Below, piece by piece: positions 26,138 through 35,906 of a DNA stretch of 64,000 nt (position 1 is the stretch's first letter; each line of letters starts with the position of its first letter). The position numbers and the translations under genes are program-made. Below the pieces are notes generated by a model, which had not been told where the DNA came from, searched no databases, and saw only the letters and a program-made list of their open reading frames with translations. This DNA is from Chitinophaga filiformis (lineage in GTDB: Bacteria > Bacteroidota > Bacteroidia > Chitinophagales > Chitinophagaceae): assembly GCF_023100805.1 (NCBI RefSeq), contig NZ_CP095855.1:5125001-5189000 (forward strand). The letters are read 5' to 3'.

Positions 26138-28063
26138 TCAGGCCTCTTCTCTTTCATCTAAAACCAGCAAACTCCATCCCTGCCCATTAGCCTGCTTCAA
26201 TTCTTTCTTCCTTTCTTCCATCATTTTGGTGATACGGCTTGCGTAGGACCAGCAGGTACTCTGCCTGATATCGAGGATCTCTGACAGTTTATGCGAGGAT
26301 ATCCTGCCCTTGGTGGAGTAAACCAGGAAGGTCAGGTAAAAGGCCTTATTGATCGGGATACGGATATTCTGGTAGATGGTATAGGCCGTAGCCGATTCTT
26401 CGTAGCTGCATTTACTGCACCGGCGACTAAAAGGCTGATGACCAGGATAATAATGCTCGTTACCGCATTTCCGGCAGTGATAGCTGGCCGTCCATTTCAG
26501 GTCTGCCAGGAAACGCAGGCAGCTTTCCTTATCGGGATATATCTTGCTGAATTCTTCAAAGTCGAGGGAGGTCGATAAGGCTCTGGCCCTGGTCACCTTC
26601 TCTACGTTGGTCTGCAACTGGCGGTTGTCCTGTTCCAGCAGTGCATTCATACGCGAGATCTCCGCCGCCTGGGCTTCCAGCAGGGCATTCGTCTTTGTCA
26701 GTACCTCATTCTGGGCGGCAATAACATCTGCCTGTTCTGACAACTGCCGCGTGCGTGCCTGTACCTGGGCTTCCAGTTCCCGGTTCTGATTGTCTTTCAG
26801 GCGGGCATTCTCCGTCATCTGCCGGATCATCTGGCGGTGCGCCTTATCCCTTTTTTTCTTCAGGAGCCGTACTTTATCGCCCACGGCGAATGAGAGGAAG
26901 AACATCTCCAGGATGAAACAGAAACTCAGGCTGTAGTAGCTGACAATGCCGAAATTCAGCCAGGTATAGCCCAGCATAATGAAGAATTTCAGCATGAAGC
27001 CGACAAACAGGAAACTGTATCCGAGCACAAAGAAACGGGCGGGCCGGTATCCTCTCAGCCATACATGGAGACCAGTATAGAAAGCTACCGCCAGAGGGAT
27101 CAGTTCTATGAACTTATAATTGAACCAGTAGGGATTAATGAGCAGGCAGGCCAGGAAATAAGCGCAGCGGGCCACAATCACCCCCATGATCAGCTTGTTC
27201 AGGAAGGGCGCCCTGACATGTACCGCCAGCAGGCTACGGGTGAATAAGAGGGCGAAAATGCTCATACTGAGCAAGGGCCAGGCAAAAGCGTACTGGTTCC
27301 AGGTGGGAGCGTCTGGCCATAACCATTGATAGGCAATACCGTCTGTACACATCTCATAAAGCACCACGCTGAGGTTATAAAGCACATAGTACAGGTATTG
27401 CCGCTGCCGCATGGCAATGAACATGATCAGGTTGTAGAAGCTGAAAATGAAGATCATGCCATAAAAGATACCGAAAGTGAGGTATTCACTCAGGGCATAA
27501 GATACAAATCGGTCGATGGAACGTAACACAATGATCACGTCTGCCGTCTGGGCGGAACTGATCCGGAAATAGTAAACGGCTTCGTCCTGCCGGTCATTAT
27601 CCAGCGACAGCTCAAAGTTCTTATGATGGAACCAGCGCTGTGCAAAGGGATACTTATCGCCTATCCGCTCCTGGTGGTATACGCCGGCAGTATCGGGCAG
27701 CCAGGCATCTATATCATCAATGGTCTGGTCGAAGAATTCCAGCAGGTAGAACCGGTGTGCTGCGGGATCATGTTTTATCTTTATGCGGAACCATACGGGC
27801 GCGCCGAGGTGCTGATTCTGGGGAGTGCTGACGGGGCTGGGACGGAAGCGTGCGGCAATACTGTCGCTCCTGACCTGGTCAAAGGTCAGGGTACCGGGCA
27901 GATCTTCCAGGTATTCGATCTCATTGTAGGTGAAAATATGCTCCCGTAACGTGCTGTCTATCTGCACCGCCTCCTGTGCATAGGCGGACGTCCCTGTCAG
28001 CACTGCTATTAACAGCAGCAGGTACAGGGCAGCGAATTGTCTTCCCCTGTTAAAATGCTTCAT
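26138..28063 (-). CDS. 7TMR-DISM receptor fused to an IS1595-type zinc ribbon/HTH
   Basis: 641 residues. Signal peptide (to about 30), an extracellular 7TMR-DISMED2-like beta domain (about 45-190, GAPVWFRIKIKHD), seven membrane helices (about 195-400), a long coiled coil (about 400-505) and a soluble C-terminal domain. That domain has a four-Cys zinc ribbon (C530, C533, C549, C552) followed by TAYTIYQNIRIPINKAFYL and ISSHKLSEILDIRQSTCWSY, the pattern found at the N-terminus of IS1595/ISXO2 transposases. The DDE catalytic domain is absent. It starts directly after the radical SAM stop (TGAATG). Likely a membrane receptor whose output domain binds nucleic acid; this role is inference. Confidence 0.8.
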   Translation of the reverse strand: MKHFNRGRQFAALYLLLLIAVLTGTSAYAQEAVQIDSTLREHIFTYNEIEYLEDLPGTLTFDQVRSDSIAARFRPSPVSTPQNQHLGAPVWFRIKIKHDPAAHRFYLLEFFDQTIDDIDAWLPDTAGVYHQERIGDKYPFAQRWFHHKNFELSLDNDRQDEAVYYFRISSAQTADVIIVLRSIDRFVSYALSEYLTFGIFYGMIFIFSFYNLIMFIAMRQRQYLYYVLYNLSVVLYEMCTDGIAYQWLWPDAPTWNQYAFAWPLLSMSIFALLFTRSLLAVHVRAPFLNKLIMGVIVARCAYFLACLLINPYWFNYKFIELIPLAVAFYTGLHVWLRGYRPARFFVLGYSFLFVGFMLKFFIMLGYTWLNFGIVSYYSLSFCFILEMFFLSFAVGDKVRLLKKKRDKAHRQMIRQMTENARLKDNQNRELEAQVQARTRQLSEQADVIAAQNEVLTKTNALLEAQAAEISRMNALLEQDNRQLQTNVEKVTRARALSTSLDFEEFSKIYPDKESCLRFLADLKWTASYHCRKCGNEHYYPGHQPFSRRCSKCSYEESATAYTIYQNIRIPINKAFYLTFLVYSTKGRISSHKLSEILDIRQSTCWSYASRITKMMEERKKELKQANGQGWSLLVLDEREEA

Positions 28064-30271
28064 TCACAATTTCAATAATCCGAATTTGTACAGTGAATTT
28101 ACCGGTTTATTGTCCCAGAACAGCTCAAAATCTTCCAGTCCGGCAGCCGTGTAGCTATCCATGACGTCTTTCAGGGTATAGGTCTTCTGGTTACGGACAG
28201 ACAGCTTCTCCAGCATATCTGCCAGCCAGATCCCCTCCTCTTTGCTCACGCTGATATTGGCTTTCTCCTTCCTGTTCTGGAAGGTCAGGGAGCTCACTTC
28301 CCAGGAACTGCCTTTCTTGGTTTTGGTAATGGTTTGTACGCCCGGCGTTTTACCCAGCCATACTATTTTGGCCGTTGGTTTGGCGGGTGCATACTGGTCT
28401 TCCAGCAACGCCTTTTCTATATAATCGGGTGGTATTTTCGTTTTGGGCACCTTGAATTCGAACCATTTCTGTAAAGGATCGTCCAGGCAGATGCCATGCA
28501 TATAGTTCAGCAGGGACTTTTTCAGTCCATAGGCGAAAAGTTCATGCTCCGCTCCTGTTTCATCGATATGTACGATGTCATTATTGGCAAACGTGCCGAT
28601 TTCCTCCGATTCCTTCCGCACACTGAACATTTCCGGGTGCTGCCCTACGGGGCTGTGGGCCGTCATGGTAAACTGGTGCCAGAAGGCCGACTGCAGGATC
28701 CCGGTTTTGAACATCTGGCGTACCATTTCCAGGGAATCGATGGTTTCCTGGGCTGTCTGGGTCGGGAACCCGTACATCAGGTAAGCATGGACCATGATGC
28801 CCGCCTCTGTGAAGTTACGGTTCACCTGTGCTACCTGGGCTACGGTGATCCCTTTTTGTATCAGGGCCAGCAGCCTGTCGGACGCCACTTCCAGTCCGCC
28901 GGAAACAGCGATACAACCCGACGCTTTCAGCAGCAGGCAGAGGTCGCGGGTAAAGCTCTTCTCAAAGCGCACATTCGTCCACCAGCTGACGTTCAGTCTC
29001 CTTTTCAGGATCTCCAGTGCCAGGGCCCGCATCAACGCGGGAGGCGCCGCTTCGTCCACGAAGTGAAAACCATTCTGGCCCGTCTGCGCGATGATCTCTT
29101 CCATACGGTCGCACAAGAGCTGGGCAGCGATCGGCTCATACAGGCGAATGTAGTCCAGGGAAATATCGCAGAAGGTACATTTACCCCAATAGCAGCCATG
29201 GGCCATGGTCAGTTTGTTCCATCGTCCATCGCTCCACATGCGGTGCATAGGATTCACCACTTCAATAGCCGAGATATAGCTATCCAGCAGGAAATCGCTG
29301 TAATCGGGCGTACCTACCTGGCTTTGTTTGTAATCACCGCAGGCCTTGTCGTTCAGGTAAGTCACCTTGTCGTCAACGATGGTAAAGGTGCGTTTCAGCT
29401 CGTTCAAGGCCTTCCGGCCTTCTACGTGGGCCACCAGGTTCTCCAGCGGTGCTTCCCCGTCGTCCAGGGCAATAAAGTCGTAGAATTCGAACACACGTGG
29501 ATCGGAAACGGAACGCAGTTCTGTATTGGCAAAGCCTCCTCCCATCGCGATCTTCACATCCGGATAATTGGCTTTGATCCATTGTCCGCAGCGGAGAGAG
29601 GCGTATAAGTTACCCGGGAAAGGCACCGATATTGCCACCAGTTTAGGCTGAACTGCCGCCATGTGCTTTTCCAGGATATCTATGAGTTTACGGTCTATGA
29701 AGGTGTAGTCTGCCTGTAAAGCGGCGTACAACTCATCGAAGCTGTTGGCGGAACGTCCCAGCTTCTCAGCATAACGACTGAACCCGAAATGTTCATCCAC
29801 ACATTCCATGATCAGGTCAGACAGGTCTTCCAGGTACATGGTAGCCAGGTGTTTGGCTTTATCCTGCGTACCCATGGAGCCGAACGCCCAGTCCAGGTCT
29901 TCCAGCTGCGCAAAACGGCTGGCTTCGGGCAGGAAGTCCCGCTTGCAGATGCGATGGGCCAGTGTGGGATTCTTTCCCTGGAGAAAAAGGATGACATCGT
30001 CGATGGTCTCAATGTAATCTTCCTGCAGGGCTATAATACGGGTAATATTATCTGAATGCGCCGCCGCCTGACTATTGATCAGGTTAAACAATTCCTGCAG
30101 CCCCTGTTTGCAGAACAGGGCCAGGGTTACCTCTATACCGAGGTCAGACTGGAAAGAGGTAATTCCTTTAGTATTTAAAAAGCCTTTCAGGTAAGCTGTA
30201 GCCGGGTAAGGCGTATTCAGCTGAGTGAAAGGCGGTGTAATCAGGAAAACAGAAGCACCCAAATCATTCAA
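28064..30271 (-). CDS. B12-binding-domain radical SAM protein
   Basis: 735 residues. The N-terminus has the VFLITPPFTQLNTPYPA strand of cobalamin-binding radical SAM enzymes, and about 205-300 forms a Rossmann-like B12-binding region (LVAISVPFPGN, KIAMGGGFANTE, FIALDDGE). The radical SAM core follows, with a 4Fe-4S motif C360-x4-C365-x2-C368 (HGCYWGKCTFC), one residue longer than the usual CX3CX2C, and later GGLEVASDRLL and YLMYGFPTQT. The C-terminal 200 residues are unassigned. The start is a TTG at 30271: an in-frame stop lies just upstream, and no ATG precedes the conserved strand. Substrate unknown; cytoplasmic. Confidence 0.88.
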   Translation of the reverse strand: MNDLGASVFLITPPFTQLNTPYPATAYLKGFLNTKGITSFQSDLGIEVTLALFCKQGLQELFNLINSQAAAHSDNITRIIALQEDYIETIDDVILFLQGKNPTLAHRICKRDFLPEASRFAQLEDLDWAFGSMGTQDKAKHLATMYLEDLSDLIMECVDEHFGFSRYAEKLGRSANSFDELYAALQADYTFIDRKLIDILEKHMAAVQPKLVAISVPFPGNLYASLRCGQWIKANYPDVKIAMGGGFANTELRSVSDPRVFEFYDFIALDDGEAPLENLVAHVEGRKALNELKRTFTIVDDKVTYLNDKACGDYKQSQVGTPDYSDFLLDSYISAIEVVNPMHRMWSDGRWNKLTMAHGCYWGKCTFCDISLDYIRLYEPIAAQLLCDRMEEIIAQTGQNGFHFVDEAAPPALMRALALEILKRRLNVSWWTNVRFEKSFTRDLCLLLKASGCIAVSGGLEVASDRLLALIQKGITVAQVAQVNRNFTEAGIMVHAYLMYGFPTQTAQETIDSLEMVRQMFKTGILQSAFWHQFTMTAHSPVGQHPEMFSVRKESEEIGTFANNDIVHIDETGAEHELFAYGLKKSLLNYMHGICLDDPLQKWFEFKVPKTKIPPDYIEKALLEDQYAPAKPTAKIVWLGKTPGVQTITKTKKGSSWEVSSLTFQNRKEKANISVSKEEGIWLADMLEKLSVRNQKTYTLKDVMDSYTAAGLEDFELFWDNKPVNSLYKFGLLKL

Positions 30272-30707
30272 TTTGGATGCAAATTATCAATAATTAGGCG
30301 AAAGTCAGTTCTTCCGCTCTTAATCCGCTTGAGTACCGCTCTTTTACCTATACTATAATGTCTCCATAAGGTCATCAAAAAGTCACTTTAAGGTCACTTC
30401 AATATCTAATCGATATTGAGGTGACCTTTAGATAACGTTATAGTATCATAATGGTATAAGACACTGAGCGGTGTCTGACCGAAGATGAAGCGAATCGCTG
30501 TCGGAACGCTATCTATGTTATATGCTTTACGGTGATGAATGAAACCAATAGTCCAAATTGACTGAAAATGAGCCGCTTATGATTTCGATACACTTTCCCC
30601 GGAACCGGTATACCTGCGGAAGCCGGGGAGATCTACATCGTGCCGCATTTTCTTCCGGCTAGCTCAGTTCGCTGTATTTGAATATCTTTGCATACGAAAA
30701 TATACCT
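30272..30707. promoter_or_regulatory. divergent spacer with nested inverted repeats
   Basis: About 430 bases without a gene. A 17-bp inverted repeat with one mismatch (30390-30406 / 30412-30428) is flanked by shorter arms ATACTATAA (30350-30358) and TTATAGTAT (30438-30446). A third small hairpin AGACAC/GTGTCT lies at 30459-30476. A TATCTTTG -7 element at 30683-30690 probably serves the plus-strand gene at 30708. Confidence 0.55.
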
Positions 30708-31553
30708 ATGAAACGATTTTTACTATCCCTGCTGCTGCTGGCAGCCACCCCGGCTGCGGCACAATTAAGCGGTAATGTTGAATATAACCTATGGAGAGTG
30801 CAACAAGGCGATACCATTACCATCTTTTCCGACAAAGCATATATCAGGCAATCCCCTTCACCGCAGGCCCCTGTTATGGATTCCCTTGTGGCCGGCAATA
30901 CCGTTATAGCGGCTAAACTGACTGAGACCGAGCTGACCCTGAGAGGCATGACAACGCCCTGGTGGCAGGTACGTTACAAAGCGGGCGGTAAACAAAAGGA
31001 AGGGTATCTCTGGCTGGGACTGGCAGCCCTGGGGCAATATAAAAAAGACAGCGTACAACTGATGTACGGCATTGAAAAAGTGATCCCTGGAGCTACCAAA
31101 GAAGATGATCCTAAATATGTTGTGGTGATGAAGGCACTGGGGGCCAGTCGTCATCTGCTTGATAAGAAAGAGCTCATCGTTACCGGAGGACAGTTCGCCA
31201 TCTCTGCCGAGGGAAAGCTGCTGGGGAATATGGGACTTGACAAGTTAACAGCCATCCTGCGTTTATGCTTCAGCGGCGAAGCCTGTGGCATACCTACCGA
31301 CTATTACTATTACGGCTGGACAGGCACTAAGTTCCTCCCCCTGCCTCAAAAATCCAACATGTTTGATGCAGGCGCTATCAGCCACGATGAAGTGTTATTG
31401 TTTCCGAAAGAACCCGGCGGACAGGCAGGAAAGATCATAAAAGTGACTAAGGATGAAGAGTTTGGAGAGGACGGCGAAAAAGTGGTGAAGACAACCACCA
31501 ATCGTGAAGTGTTTATATGGGATGGTAACAGTGCAAAAGCAGTGAAGAAATAA
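30708..31553 (+). CDS. secreted SH3-like domain protein
   Basis: 281 residues from the second ATG, chosen because it begins a clean signal peptide (MKRFLLSLLLLAATPAAAQ). Residues about 30-105 look like a bacterial SH3 domain (GDTITIFSDKAYIRQSP, MTTPWWQVRYKAG, EGYLWLGLAAL). The remainder is a beta-rich region with GYYYYGWTGTKF-like aromatic character and no family I recognise. A -7 element TATCTTTG lies 17 bp upstream of the start. Probably a periplasmic or surface protein; function unknown. Confidence 0.75.
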   Translation: MKRFLLSLLLLAATPAAAQLSGNVEYNLWRVQQGDTITIFSDKAYIRQSPSPQAPVMDSLVAGNTVIAAKLTETELTLRGMTTPWWQVRYKAGGKQKEGYLWLGLAALGQYKKDSVQLMYGIEKVIPGATKEDDPKYVVVMKALGASRHLLDKKELIVTGGQFAISAEGKLLGNMGLDKLTAILRLCFSGEACGIPTDYYYYGWTGTKFLPLPQKSNMFDAGAISHDEVLLFPKEPGGQAGKIIKVTKDEEFGEDGEKVVKTTTNREVFIWDGNSAKAVKK

Positions 31554-31678
31554 TGTGGGTGGCCACACCATCTCTGAATATATGCGGCCACAATGCAAAA
31601 GGACGAAAAATTTGACAACCCGCGCTCATCACTAAACGTGATGTTACAATGACGGTAATTCGTAAATTCAGGAAAAAA

Positions 31679-32140
31679 ATGCAACGCTTTACCTGTCTGA
31701 CCCTGTTTTTTATCCTTTCTATTTCCTTTGGGACCGCTAAGGCCCAGACCACTGCCGACTCTGTAAAAGCGGCCGTTAACAGCCTTTTTACTGCCATGAT
31801 GCACGCAGATAGCGTCGCGTTGATGAAATGCTTCGCTCCCGGCGCTGTACTGCAGACTGTTGTAAAAGATAAGCAGGGTGTTGTCAGTGTACGTACAGAA
31901 GCCATCAGCGGCTTTGCTTCCAGCATCGGACAGTTGCCGAAGGACGCAGCAGATGAACGCATCACCTTTGATGTTGTAAAAGTAGACGGCGATCTGGCCA
32001 TTGCCTGGACGCCCTATCAATTCTATTTCCAGCAGCAGTTACTGCATTGCGGCGTTAATTCATTTCAGCTTGTAAGGTTAGCTGAAGGATGGAAGATCCA
32101 GTACATCATTGACACCCGCCGGAAGAACGGCTGCCAATGA
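31679..32140 (+). CDS. secreted NTF2-like (SnoaL/lumazine-binding type) protein
   Basis: 153 residues from the ATG at 31679, giving a signal peptide ending TAKAQ. The rest has the layout of small NTF2-like proteins: helix with SLFTAMMHADSVALMKCFAP, a strand-rich middle, and the final ITFDVVKVDGDLAIAWTPYQ and SFQLVRLAEGWKIQYIID strands. This family binds small molecules or has minor enzymatic roles. No neighbours clarify the job. The 96-bp gap to the convergent gene contains small GC-rich palindromes that may act as a terminator. Confidence 0.75.
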   Translation: MQRFTCLTLFFILSISFGTAKAQTTADSVKAAVNSLFTAMMHADSVALMKCFAPGAVLQTVVKDKQGVVSVRTEAISGFASSIGQLPKDAADERITFDVVKVDGDLAIAWTPYQFYFQQQLLHCGVNSFQLVRLAEGWKIQYIIDTRRKNGCQ

Positions 32141-32236
32141 CGCGCTTTCGTTAAATGCAATCTTACTTTGGGAGGGCATATATGCCACAGCCAGTTTGCA
32201 ATACGGTAGCCCCGGGGCCCGATAAACAAGAACTGC

Positions 32237-33382
32237 CTATTGGGCCCTTCCTACCTGGTACCAGGGTATATGAAATGCGCCTTCATAATAGTAGACGCCC
32301 ACCTTGTCATTTATACCAACTTCTTCATACAAGCTACGGTCCACTGATTCACGTTCCTCCCCGGCTTGGTGGGCCCAGGGCTCCAGTGTCAGATAATAGG
32401 TTGTTGACTTTCCTTTGCTGATATGCTTATCCGTTACAGTGGTTTCATAGTATTCATACCCTTTTTTGTCAAAGAAAGCATTTGACATTACCACCAGCCC
32501 ATAGCCATTGCCGAAAAAGATCAAAGACATGAAAATCGCACTTACAATATACTGCCCTCTTTTTTTGTTCAGATAGGCGCTACAAAGCCATAACATGACT
32601 GTCAATGCCACCGCTATACCGATTGCCAGCGGCCAGACCTTACTGTACTGCAGGATATGCATATGAAAACTACGCATTATCGGCACAAACACTGCAATGA
32701 AGGGTATTAAGAAAATAGAGGGCAAAGGGCTCTCTTTGCTGGTATCCAGTTGTACCAGTCCTTTATGGCGAAGTAATAACAATAAGGACAATGGTACACA
32801 GCAGAATAATGCCAGGAAGTACCAGTCCAGATATAGGAAAGTAAGCACACCTAAGGCAACTGTAATACCCGTAAGTGTATATACTTCTGTTTTTGCCTGT
32901 TTCATGAGCTTTTGCGCGTCCTGCCCGCCCGTTTGCCGTATTGCCTCATCATATACCTCCTGTGTTTCTTCTACATCCAGATCCGGATAACGTTGGGCCA
33001 GCAGGGCTTTTAAATGATTTATACCACTGAGATATGTAGAAGCCAATATTTTTTTTCCTCTTCCTTCATGAGGAAGGATACGTACATAATTCTTATCAAT
33101 CCTATATCCTTTTACATCGTTCAACAGGATCTCCCTGTTAACGAGCCTGGACTCCTTCCTGATACTGTAATTATCAACGATGACCTTTTCATCAATTTGC
33201 AGAAAACCACAGACAATGAAAAAAATCGCCACCAGGGAGAATGGCAGCATGAAGACCATAACTCTTTTGAGAGAAGGATCTATAAAACAAAATATTGCCA
33301 GTGATACAAACACTGCAAAAAAAAGTCCCAACATAATGTACATGGCGATCTTCCAGCCACGGGATAACTCAAAAACGTCCAT
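32237..33382 (-). CDS. multi-pass membrane protein, uncharacterised
   Basis: 381 residues. Two N-terminal membrane helices (about 12-60), a cytosolic beta-rich section resembling a bacterial PH-like domain (DNYSIRKESRLVNREILLND), further paired helices (about 165-205, 225-300), and a C-terminal soluble part (GKSTTYYLTLEPWAHQAG, DKVGVYYYEGAFHIPWYQV) reminiscent of DUF3592-type domains. It lies 43 bp downstream of the Hsp70 stop on the same strand, so it may be the last gene of the chaperone operon. I recognise no named family. Confidence 0.65.
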   Translation of the reverse strand: MDVFELSRGWKIAMYIMLGLFFAVFVSLAIFCFIDPSLKRVMVFMLPFSLVAIFFIVCGFLQIDEKVIVDNYSIRKESRLVNREILLNDVKGYRIDKNYVRILPHEGRGKKILASTYLSGINHLKALLAQRYPDLDVEETQEVYDEAIRQTGGQDAQKLMKQAKTEVYTLTGITVALGVLTFLYLDWYFLALFCCVPLSLLLLLRHKGLVQLDTSKESPLPSIFLIPFIAVFVPIMRSFHMHILQYSKVWPLAIGIAVALTVMLWLCSAYLNKKRGQYIVSAIFMSLIFFGNGYGLVVMSNAFFDKKGYEYYETTVTDKHISKGKSTTYYLTLEPWAHQAGEERESVDRSLYEEVGINDKVGVYYYEGAFHIPWYQVGRAQ

Positions 33383-33425
33383 AAGTACGGTTAATATTTA
33401 CTGATTAACATTATAATTCTTCCGC

Positions 33426-35906
33426 TTAAAAACCCACCTTCCTGATCACTTCCTGCGCCGCTTCCTTCGGCATTCCCGCTATCAGCTCATGGTTCACCTG
33501 CGTCAGCTTAGCCCAGTCTTTTGTCTGGATGGATAAACGGCCATTCACTTCCATATCTTTGAGCACGGCGTCATCACTGACAGCCCGCCGTCTGGATACC
33601 AGCTCTTTGAAAGTATTCACCAGGAACTCCGGTTCCCTCCATAACATCGCCATCAGCAGGTTACGCAGGGCATCCGACTTTTCCATGGTCCTGGTGGGAC
33701 TGGGTGAGGCCAGGAATAACTCTTCATCTTTAATGATCTCGTAGAAATACTGCTGGTCCTGCTCCTTTCCGCCGGCGGTCAAACGCTGATGACAGGCTGC
33801 CTTTATCCTGAAGTAATAAGCCCTCACCTCGTTCAGCCGCTTTTCTTTGGTAGCCAGGTCCATTGCCTGGGCCAGTTTCCGTTTCCTGTCTTCCAGCTGA
33901 TAACGTTTGTCGGTCACATCATCATCGGCGAGTACTCCCGCTGCTTCTTTGATGTTATCCATATCCTTCTTCAGGTCTGCCAGCTGTTTGCTGACAGCAT
34001 AATTCTCCTGCTGGTTCGTTTCGAATATTTCATTCTCCAGTTTACGGGCCAGGATGCCGATATCCATTTTCAGGACATCTACAGGTGTATGCCTTTCCTG
34101 TGGCGTGAAAGTCTGTTTAAACTCCTGGTCCGCCATCTGGAGATAAGCGGTAACGGTAAGGTCCCTGGATTCTGAGATGTTAAAGGTCAGCTCTATATCG
34201 GAGCCTTTCAGTACTTCCCTTTGCAGTTTATCGCCCGCTATTTCAAGGTAGCCAAGGCTTTTGTTAGCTTCCGGCAGGGCATAATGCGGGCCTTCCAGCA
34301 CATTGATCCGGATGCGCTCTCCATTGCCGGCTGAGATGGTTTTGTTCAGTACGCGCGTCATGCCTTTACGGGAAGGGAGCACGTTATTTTTCTGAAACAC
34401 CTGCAGCAGCTTTGTTTCACCTGGATGGTCATCATCGTCTATTTCCAGGCAGATGTCTTCCGGAATTGGTTGTCCGCTGATGCCGTAACCACTGTCAATA
34501 CCAATGATCCCCGTACCGGTATCAATTATTTTATTCTCCTCGTCATAGATGGTGAGCCTGAAAAAATTGTAGACATGCTGCACAAGGGGCAGGTATTCGC
34601 TGATACGCTCAGACAGCTTCTTAACGCCCGTATCGAAGCCCCCGTCCTCCCGCGTGATCCTGTAAGAGAGCTGGGAAGTATCGCCGCTGATTTTCGCCAG
34701 GAAGAGCTCTTCCTTCTCGCGGGACATTTTAGGGTACGTCACCTTGATGGTAACAGGGCTATTGACCGGGGCTTCCGAACCTGAGAGGAGATTCGGTTTA
34801 CCCGAAGCATAGTATGCAGCACCCACGGCCACTGCCGTGATAGGGTCTATCTCACAATTCACAGCAACCTGTAATACTTCTTCTACCCGCTGGCGAACAT
34901 ACGGAATGAAAGTAGAGCCTCCCACCATCAACACAAACCGGAGGTCTTTTGCAGCCAGCCGGTTCCGTGTGATGATCTGCTGTACCATACGGATCGTATC
35001 ATCCACGTAAGGGCCGATCAATTCATTGAAAGCAGCGCGCGTGATGGTATATTCAAAATCCACCGCTGTATTGTTCTCGTCCGTCAGGCCGTCAATAACG
35101 ATCATAGCGCTGGTTTTGGAAGACAATACGATCTTTGCTTCTTCTGCCTGTTGCAGCAGTATAAAGTATTTCGCATTGTACTTCCCTTTTGCGCTCTTCA
35201 TTTCCTGTTCCAGCTCCCGGAACTGATACCGTTCGGTAATGGCGGGGATCAGTAATTTTTCTACGATAAGGTTGTCGAAATCAGTACCGCCCAGGAAGTT
35301 GTCGCCTTCATGGTCCATCACCTTCATCTCCCCTTCCTTCACACGTATGAGGGCCACATCGAATGTACCGCCGCCGAGATCGTAGACCAGCCATTGGCCG
35401 TCCGGCAGACTGGTTTCTTTCTTCATATTCGCATAGGCCAGGCTGGCAGCAATAGGCTCCTGCAGGAGCAGCACCTGCCGGAAGCCGGCCAGGGAAGCCG
35501 CCTCTTTGGTGGCATTGGCCTGTATGGTATCGAAAGACGCAGGTATGGTGATCACCCCTGCCTCGGGATAGTCCCACTGAGGCAGGAATGTACGCAGTTC
35601 CTTCAGGATAATGGCCGATAGTTCAACAGGCGTTTTAGTACCTCCTATACTTTTGATATTGTAGCTTTCTGAAGTGCCCATTTTCCGTTTAAAGCGGCCT
35701 ATTACGCTTTGCGGATCTTTCTCCAGCCACTCTTTTGCCTTCTTTCCGGCAATGATCCTGTTGTCGTGAAAAGCGACCACAGAAGGCAGTGTATAGCTAC
35801 CCGGATCCGCGGGATGATGAAATAGCTGTACTTTGCCATCAGCAAATTTCGCAATAGCTGAATTGGTCGTGCCGAGGTCTATACCGAAATTGATCATTTG
35901 CTCCAT
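33426..35906 (-). CDS. divergent Hsp70-family chaperone
   Basis: 826 residues, longer than DnaK (about 640). The actin-fold ATPase half is well kept: FGIDLGTTNSAIAKF (phosphate 1), VYDLGGGTFDVALIRV (phosphate 2) and VLMVGGSTFIPYVRQRV (adenosine). The substrate-binding half is degenerate and followed by a long helical C-terminus (KMDIGILARKLENEIFETNQ and after) with no EEVD-like tail. So it is likely ATP-driven with its own clients rather than the housekeeping DnaK. Its start overlaps the GrpE-like gene by one base (TAATG); a tail-anchored membrane protein lies upstream and another membrane protein downstream. Confidence 0.9.
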   Translation of the reverse strand: MEQMINFGIDLGTTNSAIAKFADGKVQLFHHPADPGSYTLPSVVAFHDNRIIAGKKAKEWLEKDPQSVIGRFKRKMGTSESYNIKSIGGTKTPVELSAIILKELRTFLPQWDYPEAGVITIPASFDTIQANATKEAASLAGFRQVLLLQEPIAASLAYANMKKETSLPDGQWLVYDLGGGTFDVALIRVKEGEMKVMDHEGDNFLGGTDFDNLIVEKLLIPAITERYQFRELEQEMKSAKGKYNAKYFILLQQAEEAKIVLSSKTSAMIVIDGLTDENNTAVDFEYTITRAAFNELIGPYVDDTIRMVQQIITRNRLAAKDLRFVLMVGGSTFIPYVRQRVEEVLQVAVNCEIDPITAVAVGAAYYASGKPNLLSGSEAPVNSPVTIKVTYPKMSREKEELFLAKISGDTSQLSYRITREDGGFDTGVKKLSERISEYLPLVQHVYNFFRLTIYDEENKIIDTGTGIIGIDSGYGISGQPIPEDICLEIDDDDHPGETKLLQVFQKNNVLPSRKGMTRVLNKTISAGNGERIRINVLEGPHYALPEANKSLGYLEIAGDKLQREVLKGSDIELTFNISESRDLTVTAYLQMADQEFKQTFTPQERHTPVDVLKMDIGILARKLENEIFETNQQENYAVSKQLADLKKDMDNIKEAAGVLADDDVTDKRYQLEDRKRKLAQAMDLATKEKRLNEVRAYYFRIKAACHQRLTAGGKEQDQQYFYEIIKDEELFLASPSPTRTMEKSDALRNLLMAMLWREPEFLVNTFKELVSRRRAVSDDAVLKDMEVNGRLSIQTKDWAKLTQVNHELIAGMPKEAAQEVIRKVGF

